A stretch of 64,000 nucleotides of DNA from Biomphalaria glabrata (lineage: Eukaryota; Mollusca; Gastropoda; Planorbidae): assembly GCF_947242115.1 (NCBI RefSeq), contig NC_074715.1:49171586-49235585 (forward strand), in the 5' to 3' direction. The position numbers and the translations under genes were made by a program. Numbering within the stretch: position 1 is the first letter of the stretch; every line of letters begins with the position of its first letter. The notes under the pieces were generated by a model, which was not told where the DNA came from, searched no databases, and saw nothing but the letters and a program-made list of their open reading frames with translations. Below, piece after piece: positions 50,695 through 57,229 of this stretch.

Positions 50695-53600
50695 TAATTA
50701 CAGACCAAACATAATTTAACTTTTCTAAATTTAACTAACTATTTAGATTTGAAATTGTTTAAAACAAAAAAGTCTTACAGACTGTGTTGCTCTGATTTGC
50801 ATCTTTGGATCACCGCATTCTAAAAGCTTCTGGACCATTTTAAGGAAACTTTCCACAAACAGATTGAGCGAGTGAGCATGACAAGACACCAGTAACTGAT
50901 CGAGTATTTCCATGGAGATAAACACATACCTATGAGAACAAATTCAAGTAAGAGCTAATGGCAAAATCCAAGTAAAAATAGAAAATAGTGAAATAGGCTG
51001 CTCTGATGCTAAAGTCAAAGTAGTCAGTTGGGAGTCCAGGTGGAAAAGGCACATTCCTAGTCCCATATGCTAGGACAAATTTGTACAAATACTCCTTCTT
51101 CCCTAGTGCTATTAGAGCATGGAATGGGTTGCCTGAGCTAGCCAGGAAAACCAGTGACTTGGCAGAATTTAAGTCATTGGTTAATATGCATGACTAAATG
51201 CATGATGCGTAGGACGTAACCATCTTCTTTTTTGAAGTAACGTCTGTATTATATAAAATAAGATAAGAAGAAATCTAGAATTTTAGGAAAGATTCTGCTC
51301 ATTTCTGTACCTCAATGAAAATGTGTTGGAGAAAAATACAAGTGAACTTTTCAAGTTTTTTAACTTAAGTGATTAAATTTTATTTTTTTTATTGCTTCTT
51401 AATTAATATTTTAATAATTAAAAAAAAAAATCAAAATTCATTTTATAAAACTATAAGATTATTAATTAAAGAAAAAAAAATAAAATTTGGAAATCTTTGT
51501 TGAACACCAGCCATAAAATTCTGTTGTCGATTAACAAAAAACAAACATTTTAAGTTACATTTACGTAACTAGGCCATATTGTCAATTTAAAAATGTTCCT
51601 GTTTAAATTCTGGTTTACCATGCCTTCAATTGGCTTCATCAAGTCACTAAAGTTTAGGAAAGTTCTTTGATCAGTGTGCTAGTGTTTTGCTTCTCGTCAC
51701 AGAAAAGAGGCTGGGGTACTTCCAGTGAGTAACTGACAGCTCTAAAAGTCATAAAGAAAATTTTACTAACAAAATAGCTACATGGAGAGTCACTAAAAAG
51801 CTCCAGAACTTTGTTAACAGATGCCTACGCCGCATATTAGGAATTAGGTGGCCTGAAAAGATAATTAGTGTCAGTTTGTGGGAGAGAACTAGATGAAAGC
51901 CCATAGCCCAAGACACCACAAAACAAAAATTGAGCTGGATAGGACATGCCCTGCGAAAACCAGCTACCAATGTTGCAAGGCAGGCACTTGACTGGAACCC
52001 ACAAGGAAAGAGGAAAATGGGCAGACCCAAGCAAACCTGGAAGAGGTCAGTCATCAGTGAAGCTGAGGGCACTGGAATGACATGGGAGCAAATGAAGAAA
52101 GCTGCTCAGAACCAAGTTCGGTGGAGAGGTGTGGTTGCGGCCCTATGCTCCCCTGGGAGTGCACAGGATTAAGTTAATAGCCACAGCTGTATTTCATTCC
52201 ATACTAAAATACCTACTGATTTCTATGACGACTGATGTCTGTGCTCAATTTGCGCTCTAAATATTGCCCTATTCTATCCAACTTTTCAGGTCTTGATGAC
52301 AATGCATAGAAAGTCAGTTTCTCCATGTTACTTTTGACCAGTCCATCCTAATAAAATATTTCAAAGTAAAATAAAGCATAAAAAGTAATATGACCAATAA
52401 ATATGTTTATATCTTGTTTTCCAAAGACTTATGGGTGTTTTTTAAACTCTTTAAAGTAAACAGGTATTATTTTGCTTAAAATTTGCTTAAAATGTAAAGT
52501 ACTTCAAACAATATTTTGAAGTAAGCCATCGTCTTTATATGTGAAGACTAAAGCAGATTGTTGTACTTCACTTGGAATACAAAAACTAAGTAGTGCTAAG
52601 CATAGTGGCAAAAGTTTATAGCATTAGAAGATTTCACCACTAGGATGACTGTAATGCTTGGCTGGGTGTCATAAGCAGACATGATATTGGTAATCATGAT
52701 GGTGATGGCAGATTACCACATTGTCTAAGTGAACTCCATATAAGATACTTTATGCATCTATTTTTAAAAGTCATTAACTAAATTATGGTGAAGGCCTCTT
52801 TTGAAAACAGTTCTTTTGGCAAACCAAATGAAAATTTAAATAAGTGATGCATTAAAAATATTTTTGTTAGGTTATGTTAGTTTACAGTATGGAATTTAGA
52901 GCATAAAAGTTAGTATTCATTTATTTTTATTTTTTTTTGTTAGGTTTTAAAGCAAAGTGACAATAATAATAATAATAATGATAATAATAATAAGGCTTGT
53001 CTTAAAGTCTGAAGATTAATGAGAAATGCAGTATATCCCTTGGCTACGCAGCCCCAGCTGTGACCTACATATTTTACCACATTTAACACAGGCATAACCG
53101 TTGTCCACCAGTGGTCTATTTAGATTTTCTTTTCACCTTCTACGTCTGTCCTCGCAGCGAATTTTCTTTTGATTTCAAATGTTTATCCCACGGCCTTTGT
53201 AAGTGACAATAACATCATAATAAAAACAAAGACTAGATATGTAATAAAAACAGTTCATTTGTTGGCGTCTTTAGGAGACAATCAAGTTTTATTCATTGAA
53301 AATATTTTTTTCGACTATGGTATTTGTTTAGTGATGACATGGATAGACTTCCTTCAATGCCGAAATAAATTTTCTGAATTGTAATCACTCTTGATTGTCT
53401 TATTTCATTGTTGGCCTTCACCTGCGTTCAACTCCAACAGTTAGGTGGAAGTTTAGTCATTACCTACGCTTGAACATAGTTTACTCTGGACATAGCACAG
53501 AAGTTTACACCTAATTTAAGTGGAATTATTTTGTCAAATAGATATCAATTACTTCTTTTTCAATTCCTGCTATTATACAAGTTGGAATTAGCTAGCTGTA

Positions 53601-56454
53601 CATACTTCTCAATTTGACTTAATGAGGATAAATGGTGTTTTGCTCCAAGGAGTGCTCACAGTGTACCAAACATATTTTTTAGCATTGTACTCAGTAAACT
53701 GCAAACCATCTCTTACCAGGACTGTGGACCTTACCAAGCAAAAAAAAAACAACATACTTTTAGAAGTTGTAAGGTATAGTTCAGAGTTAATTGCAAGGTC
53801 TTTTTTTGGGATATTATTTCTTACTGTTATTTAATAAATACAGAATATTTCCCTGCTAAAAACATGCCAGTTTTGTATACCTTGAGCTTTGAAATAAGGA
53901 GTAAGGATTTGCTAAGCATAGAAAATGGCAAACATTTCATATAAAATATAAAGTATATACCTGAGGGTTGGCAGGAAAGATATTGTCAACAAGTCTTTTG
54001 TACCTGGGTTTCAACGCTGAGCAGCACACACAAAATCCTTTAAAAAAAAAGATTAGATAAAGTGTATAATTAGTTGGAACATTTTACAATAAAATGTCTA
54101 CAGGAAAATCATCAAAGAAATTAACAATTGATATATTTATCAAGTTAAACGATTCAACACTATTTCTTTGAGAATGCAAATACATAATGTTTTAGGCCTG
54201 TTCCCCGCTAACCATTTTTTCCACGTGCGAAGTAGGATGATTTTTGTTTATGCTGTTGGGCATAAATGACCTTGACTAGTATGTAAATGTGTTAAGAAAC
54301 TTTAGTTATGATTTTGGATTTCTCAACTGAGGATTGTTTTCTTTAATTTGCATTAGTGAATCAGGATATGTAAATTTGATTTGGAGATTGTGACATTATT
54401 AAATTTCTTTTTACCGGGGATATTGATTGATTATAGATGGATTGTGCTTCTGCAATCAGAGAGATACAAGCGATCTGAGAATCGGTGAGTTATTTTCTTT
54501 AGTTCAACCCCACGTCTTAACAATAATAATAACCAGGAGCAATAATTTTATAAAATTGCAACAATTGTTTGAAGAATAAGACATTAGTAAAATGACTGAC
54601 TAATAATAATAAATTTTTATAAATAAAAAGTTTTCAATATTACATTATTAAGTTAAGTTTAATAAAAGTGGTAACAAATTACAAAGTCAAATATGGCAAA
54701 ATATTTGCAAACAAAGGTTTTAGGTTGAGTACTCAAAATGATTCCTTTTTAAAATAGCTGATAAAGGATATTGCATTAAAAATATTTTTTTAAACTGAGA
54801 TTATATCAACTCACTCAGCCTGACTGTCTAGTTAAAATCTTTTACACATTTTTCCCACTTCCTATTATCAGATAAAGTTGAAACTTAGCACAATTATTCA
54901 TTGTTGATGACAACACATCAATCAATACAAAATTTACCATAATTAATTAATCTTTTGTATATTATATTATATGGAAAATTACTAAGCTGAAATTAGCTTG
55001 TTAATAATAAGAGATATAGCACCAAATAAACAGTGCTCTCCTGCCAAAGCATGAATGGGCCTCATGTCAACATGCAAGGTAGAATACACGTAAAAATCGC
55101 AAGACCAGGAGAATGACTTACAGAATGGACCTCATTCACCAATCGTAAAGAAACAACATTTAGTCACGTGATCTTATTGATAAAACAATGAAAAAAACTG
55201 TCACGTGACAACCATCATGAATTAAACATTAGATCGTAAATTGTATTGAAGAGATAGAGCACCACATGGCTAAATGTTTTGTTTACAGTTGGTGAATGAG
55301 GTCCATTGTGTACAATTATGACTGAATGAAAATAATTGATGCTATTTCACTCTATATAATATTTAACTTGTTTGTTTCATAAGTAGATTTTGTCAAGAAC
55401 AATTTTGTAAACCCATAAGTCATGAAAATAATATGCTATGGCAGGAATTTGTTTCAGCTCTATAATGTATAATAGTTGCCATTCTGAATGTCAATAATTT
55501 AGTTTGAAATCTGCCATTAGAACCTCTGAAGACTTCAAAAGTTTTAGAATCAAAGGATGTTATTACTTTTCAAGCCACCCTCTTCTTTTTCTACCTGTTC
55601 AATTTATCTAGGTCTGAGACCAATGGCCAAACATTATGAAATCTGCTTGAATCTACTGTCTTCTTCAGATAGTTACCAGTGCTCCATGGCGCAAGGTTTT
55701 CTGGCTAAAAAAAAACCACTAATGGTTAAGCACTTTTTGCAGTCTGATTTCCTCATTTTCTAGTATTTTCTACCTGTTCAATTTATCTAGGTCTGAGACC
55801 AATGGCCAAACATTATGAAATCTACTCGAATCTACTGTCTTCTTCAGATAGTTACCAGTACTCCATGGCGCAAGGTTTTCTGGCTAAAAAAAAACCACTA
55901 ATGGTAAAAGATCTTATTGCAGTTTGATTTCTTCATTTTCTAGTATCGCAGTTGCATGGATGGCTATCAGTTGATTGAATGGAAAATTGTTTTCTTCTAT
56001 ATTTTTAATCTTCTTGAAATAATTACCATAGAATATGGAAAAATTTATTTAAAAAATAACCTTTAAAAAAAAAGATAAAAGCTGTTTATAATTCTTACAG
56101 ATATCACATGTACATGGTCCTAAACTTAAGAAAGCCTTAAAGACACTTTAGACTTTAGTGTATATATATATCTGATCTGCTGAATGGTAAACGCAAACTG
56201 TTACAGTGCTACCTATTTAAATCTAGGTAGGCCTATCACTGTACTAGACCTTAAAGTTGAGTAGGACTTATACAATACTACAGCTTTAGACTAGTGACAT
56301 TAAGTGCCAAAAGTGTTAAATCTGTCACAGAGACCAGAGTCAATCAAAGACAACTCAGTCAGTCAACTGTCAGTCAATCACTCAATGAGCACTTTCACTT
56401 TGAGTTTGTGTAACTAAATTCAGTACCGGTCTGATTTGCAAACTAACCTGCCAT
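24874..56454 (-). CDS. EFR3: EFR3 homologue (PI4KIIIalpha membrane scaffold), complete
   Basis: EFR3 (fly rolling blackout/stmA) anchors the PI4KA-TTC7-FAM126 complex at the plasma membrane for PI4P synthesis. Exons 5' to 3': 56454-56448, 54037-53961, 52347-52217, 50929-50779, 49971-49850, 46017-45874, 41217-41080, 40375-40297, 39210-39075, 38829-38701, 38349-38253, 37522-37474, 37340-37168, 35329-35254, 35149-34988, 34281-34157, 33494-33418, 27643-27507, 26759-26668, 25519-25474, 25210-25101, 24987-24874; optional microexon 31479-31453. Phases agree throughout (34281-34157 counts one base short). It gives about 790 aa, versus about 820 in mammals. The N-terminus MAGFCVCCSALKPRYKRLVD has the palmitoylation cysteine cluster. 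Conserved stretches: VDNIFPANP, FVKFANVEEDAPSYHRRYDF, GLKGLQGVVRKT, HMDKIVPSLLFNMQ, NLPDYQKIEIMMF, RSAPFEEIVARSE and the C-terminus YPKLFVY. Exon 1 has only seven coding bases, but no other ATG joins in phase as well. Confidence 0.95.
25691..25785. repeat. Unclassified dispersed repeat ending in an ATT tract, copy 1
   Basis: GGTCACAGCTGGGGCTGCG, then CATGGGAAATACTGCATTCC, CATTAATCTTTGGATTC and AAGCCTTATTATTAT. Related copies are at 36405-36505 (same orientation) and 52955-53078 (opposite). No terminal inverted repeats or open frame were seen; the trinucleotide tract could be a retroposon tail. Confidence 0.6.
26388..26580 (+). repeat. SINE copy lacking its tRNA head
   Basis: It starts at GTCTGGTGAAGACTGG and runs through GGGTACCTGACATTAGTTG to CACAAGGTCTGAAAGGGGAA. 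The A and B boxes are absent. It lies in the intron before EFR3 exon 26668-26759 (transcribed from the opposite strand). Confidence 0.8.
26872..27017. repeat. Threefold tandem repeat of about 55 bp
   Basis: The blocks ATTTCACAATG(G/C)AC, GGCTACATGGG and AACACATGACTTTTTAA recur three times with few differences. The array is in the EFR3 intron between exons 27643-27507 and 26759-26668. Confidence 0.85.
28960..29280 (-). mobile_element. LINE 3' end, family B (RNase-H-side tail)
   Basis: Minus-strand pieces read NKTTYVPEAKSWDERNLPL-like, then ETCPCEASPEKADHVLQGC, matching the LRTGH..CPCG..ETAEHLLQ.C tail of LINEs that carry an RNase H domain. It ends in a (GAA)n run (TTCTTCTTCTTC in plus sense near 28985). 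Sister copies are at 35822-36095 and 61858-62075. Confidence 0.7.
30320..30356 (+). repeat. LINE 3' tail fragment
   Basis: CTTTTTTTAAGTAACGTCTG followed by TATTATATAAGAAA matches the terminal 40 bases of the LINE-like segment ending near 51.26 kb. Only the extreme 3' end is present, as expected for severe 5' truncation. Confidence 0.55.
30856..31060 (-). repeat. tRNA-derived SINE copy, internally deleted
   Basis: Body matches include TATAGGGCAGATGATGTAAAG and GGTGTCATGTGGCCAGCAC (plus sense), then CCAGGATTCGAACCC and ACTCAGCCACCGCACCTC. The segment between CAGCACAA and AATGTCAG is shorter than in other copies. Confidence 0.75.
31453..31479 (-). CDS. EFR3: Candidate 27-nt cassette microexon of EFR3
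   Basis: On the minus strand the acceptor TCTAATCTACAG and the donor GTAAGT flank exactly 27 bases. The upstream exon (33494-33418) ends with AG and the downstream exon (27643-27507) begins with C. Skipping the segment gives N-S-Y-P, while inclusion adds nine residues reading WSELQESDL plus a serine/leucine shift, with no stop and no frame change. It lies in a variable linker between the conserved NEAPYLLPD and CLFHQDRLAECLRSAG blocks. No RNA evidence is available. Confidence 0.5.
32590..32885 (-). repeat. Old, diverged tRNA-derived SINE
   Basis: The order of blocks is as in the family (GATGATGTAAAG, GGGGGTGTTAAT, TGCTAGCACAATGA, CTTCACCAGGATTC, AGCCAAGTGCTTTAC) but many positions differ, so it is an older insertion. 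The B box is degraded (GGATTCAAGC in plus sense). Confidence 0.65.
33585..33835 (-). mobile_element. LINE 3' end, family A, minus copy
   Basis: Minus-strand translation contains EQYQEKKRKQWKANMKEW and FYPRQKTESNGERWSTDLL, matching the ILQGTVPGK..RKRWEDNIKEW..AKDR..WR peptide of the copies at 4.5 and 47.4 kb. It lies between EFR3 exons 34281-34157 and 33494-33418, ending about 90 bases from the latter. Confidence 0.7.
34456..34928. mobile_element. Non-autonomous hAT element carrying a nested SINE
   Basis: The ends CAGTGTTTCCCAACTG and TTTGAGAAACACTG are inverted, and a perfect 8-bp target duplication AATTAGAT flanks the element (34448-34455 and 34929-34936). The interior right half has the TGCGGAACCCTAGGGTTCTG palindrome usual in this type of hAT MITE. 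A SINE fills 34476-34740. Without it the element would be about 210 bp, close to the one at 3099-3296. Confidence 0.85.
34476..34740 (+). repeat. tRNA-derived SINE inserted in a hAT element
   Basis: The head GGGCATTGTGGCTGAGTTTT is followed by CCTGGGTTGGAATCTCG (weakened B box), the body GGGTATCTGACTTGGGG, and the tail CAAGATCTGAAAGGAGAACTT. Since it interrupts the hAT element it is the younger of the two. Confidence 0.85.
35822..36095 (+). mobile_element. LINE 3' end, family B, plus copy
   Basis: The plus frame reads KLKIGTSEICPCGVSPENAE, then HVLLYPES, NTPIERKLYRKL and LETTAQFISYIGLVI, followed by AGAAGAAGAAGAAT. This is the C-terminal tail downstream of the RNase H domain in some LINEs. 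It lies in EFR3 intron sequence, antisense to EFR3. Confidence 0.75.
36405..36505. repeat. Unclassified repeat with ATT tract, copy 2
   Basis: GATCACAGCT, CATAGCCAGG, GAAATACTGTATTTCCCATT and AATCTTCAGTCTTAAAG followed by an (ATT)n run match copies 1 and 3, with more divergence. Confidence 0.5.
38641..38718. repeat. Triplicated 26-bp unit covering an EFR3 splice donor
   Basis: Three head-to-tail 26-bp units (38641-38666, 38667-38692, 38693-38718; each starts GTGTTTACCTATTG) differ by a single base, in the third unit. On the transcribed minus strand every unit contains CAATACAATAG|GTAAAC, that is, the last bases of the EFR3 exon and its donor. By homology and frame the donor at 38701/38700 is the right one; copies lie 26 and 52 bases downstream. 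Confidence 0.95.
40742..41009 (+). repeat. tRNA-derived SINE with target duplication
   Basis: The head CACTGTGGCTGAGTAGTAAAG, B box GGGTTTGAATCTTGG and family body are complete. A perfect 15-bp duplication TTTAAATGAACACTT flanks it (40727-40741 and 41010-41024). That length fits LINE-mediated retrotransposition and the perfect match suggests a fairly recent event. It is 71 bases from the EFR3 exon at 41080-41217. Confidence 0.92.
42199..42712. repeat. 16-bp minisatellite with higher-order structure
   Basis: The units are mostly 16 bp, of the form GATGAA(A/G)TGACCAGGG with variants TATGAAGTGAACAGGA and AATAAAGTGACGAGGG. The variant order from about 42341 recurs about 190 bases later from about 42531, so a block was duplicated. 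Long frames on the minus strand rich in Pro/His/Ser are by-products. It is located in the EFR3 intron between exons 46017-45874 and 41217-41080. Confidence 0.92.
43942..44117. repeat. Tandem repeat of about 34-44 bp, five copies
   Basis: The blocks ACATTACACAAAATATATTC and TATAACATGACAGTAAT repeat about five times with length variation; a copy near 44020 has an extra ACAAGAT. It is in the same EFR3 intron as the 16-bp array. Confidence 0.85.
45187..45845. repeat. CA/A-rich minisatellite beside an EFR3 exon
   Basis: About 25 units of 20-30 bp alternate ACAGGCACACACATACAAAC with A-runs of 6-9. On the transcribed minus strand each unit reads GTTTGTATGTGTGTGCCTG and then a T-run. The array ends 28 bases from the donor of EFR3 exon 46017-45874. 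Overlapping long frames on both strands (Lys/His/Thr-rich or Cys/Val/Phe-rich) are repeat artefacts. Confidence 0.95.
47325..47640 (+). mobile_element. LINE 3' end, family A, plus copy 2
   Basis: It starts CAATTGGACCCCATGATGAC as in the 4.5-kb copy and includes GAGAACAGTACCAGGAAAAA, AGGCAGAGAAAGCGAGGGG and AAAGACAGGAATAGC. The peptide matches TVPGKRRRQRKRGEDNIKEW in pieces. It is truncated at its 5' side. Confidence 0.7.
48310..48772. mobile_element. Candidate degraded hAT-like element
   Basis: The left end CAGGGGAGGACTGG resembles the CAGGGGCGGACTGGC ends of hAT elements. The right end, read in reverse, is CTGGGGTGGATT. Flanks TACTGGAT and GACTAGAT match at six of eight positions. No transposase remnant was recognised between them. 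Confidence 0.35.
50047..50334 (-). repeat. tRNA-derived SINE with target duplication
   Basis: The minus-strand head GGAGGCATGGTGGCTGAGTG, a B-box region reading GGTTCAAATCC in minus sense, and the full body ending near AAGTAAAGTTACCC (plus sense). Flanks CATTGTATATATAAA and CATTGTAAATATAAA match at 14 of 15 positions, consistent with a target duplication. It is in the EFR3 intron between exons 50929-50779 and 49971-49850. Confidence 0.88.
50663..50690. repeat. Poly(A) run of 28 bases
   Basis: A pure A-tract lies between two diverged copies of AACATAATTTAAC(A/T)TTTCTAAATTTAAC(A)AACTA (50614-50645 and 50708-50740). The flanking similarity could be a duplication or a retroposition scar. No element was recognised. 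Confidence 0.7.
51015..51265 (+). mobile_element. LINE 3' end with short tail repeats
   Basis: The plus frame reads VGSPGGKGTFLVPYARTNLY, KYSFFPSAIRAWNGLP, then LARKTSDLAEFKSLV and a stop. The SFFPRTIR.WN.LP motif marks the C-terminus of many LINE polymerases. It is followed by a 3' UTR ending ATTATATAAAATAAGATAAG. Confidence 0.75.
51740..52172 (+). mobile_element. LINE polymerase C-terminus
   Basis: The plus frame reads FVNRCLRRILGIRWPEKI, then SWIGHALRKPATNVARQALD, WNPQGKRKMGRPKQTWKR and WEQMKKAAQNQVRWRGVVAA, ending with a stop near 52170. The RRILGIRW..IGH.LR..ARQAL.W.P.GKR..GRPK.TW series is the C-terminal part of a common invertebrate LINE reverse transcriptase. It starts mid-protein, so it is 5'-truncated. 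It ends about 45 bases from the donor of EFR3 exon 52347-52217. Confidence 0.85.
52955..53078. repeat. Unclassified repeat with ATT/AAT tract, copy 3
   Basis: An (AAT)n run is followed by AAGGCTTGTCTTAAAGTCTG, AAGATTAATGAGAAATGCAG and TACGCAGCCCCAGCTGTGAC, the reverse complement of copies 1 and 2. The match may extend further right. Confidence 0.6.
55121..55310. mobile_element. 190-bp MITE with TA target (Tc1/mariner-like)
   Basis: The ends CAGAATGGACCTCATTCACC and, reversed, CACAATGGACCTCATTCACC extend as imperfect inverted repeats for about 45 bases (CATTTAG(T/C)CA(C/T)GTG follows). TA dinucleotides flank it (55119-55120 and 55311-55312). There is no coding capacity. The TA duplication suggests Tc1/mariner mobilisation. 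Confidence 0.8.
55588..55945. repeat. 179-bp tandem duplication in EFR3 intron 1
   Basis: Copy 1 (55588-55766) and copy 2 (55767-55945) are nearly identical; both contain GGTCTGAGACCAATGGCC, CTGTCTTCTTCAGATAG and CCATGGCGCAAGGTTTTCTG. A short open frame in copy 1 does not continue in copy 2. Confidence 0.93.
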
Positions 56455-57229
56455 ATTATTATTAATGATTTTATCAAATAATCATGGATAGATTATTCTA
56501 GATCTAGTTATAGACTAGACTAGATCAAAGATTAGTAGATCTGATCATCAGTACAGTAGTCCAGTAGATCATAATACTATTCATGTAGCTAGTTAGTCTT
56601 GTGAGCGACTTCAGACTTGTGATTTATCAATCCTAGTAGTCTAGACGTCTTACTTCTTACTCTTAGATCAAGATCTAGATTCTAGATCTACATGTAGGCG
56701 TAGTAGGCCGTTGTTAGGGTCTGGTTCTAGAAGTCTATATAGATCTAGATAGTTTGCTATTTATTGATTTAAATCTGGTCTACATCACTATTATTGTCAG
56801 TAAACAAACGAAATAGATCTAGATCTCTCTAATCTAGATACTTCAAACTTCAAAGATCTAAATCTAGTAGATCTATATAGTCGTATAATGTTGACTTTTT
56901 TTCAATATCCTACATATGCCAGATTTCACGATAGAAAAAAAAAATGAATTCGAGACTAGATCTATATAGTCTAGATCTAATTAGGACTTGAAATAAAACA
57001 TAGGAAATGAAGCATAGACTTAGATCTAATTCAATGAAATGACAATATAGCTCAAGATCTAGATACGGGTTAAATATCTAGACCACATGTAGATCTATAA
57101 GGTTTTGGTAGAGCGTGGCAACCCAAAGAGTAATATAGATCTAGAATCTGGACACTAATACATTTATAACATTAAGATATGCCTTATGAATCTGGCACCC
57201 TCCCACCTTAGATTTCCGGTCTATGAAAA
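56455..57229. promoter_or_regulatory. Divergent EFR3/TRAPPC5 promoter interval
   Basis: The EFR3 start codon (minus, 56452-56454) and TRAPPC5 start codon (plus, 57230) face away from each other across 775 bases. No coding sequence or recognised transposon lies between. No clear TATA box was found for either gene, and the transcription starts are unknown. The interval is crowded with TCTAGA/AGATCT palindromes. Confidence 0.6.
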
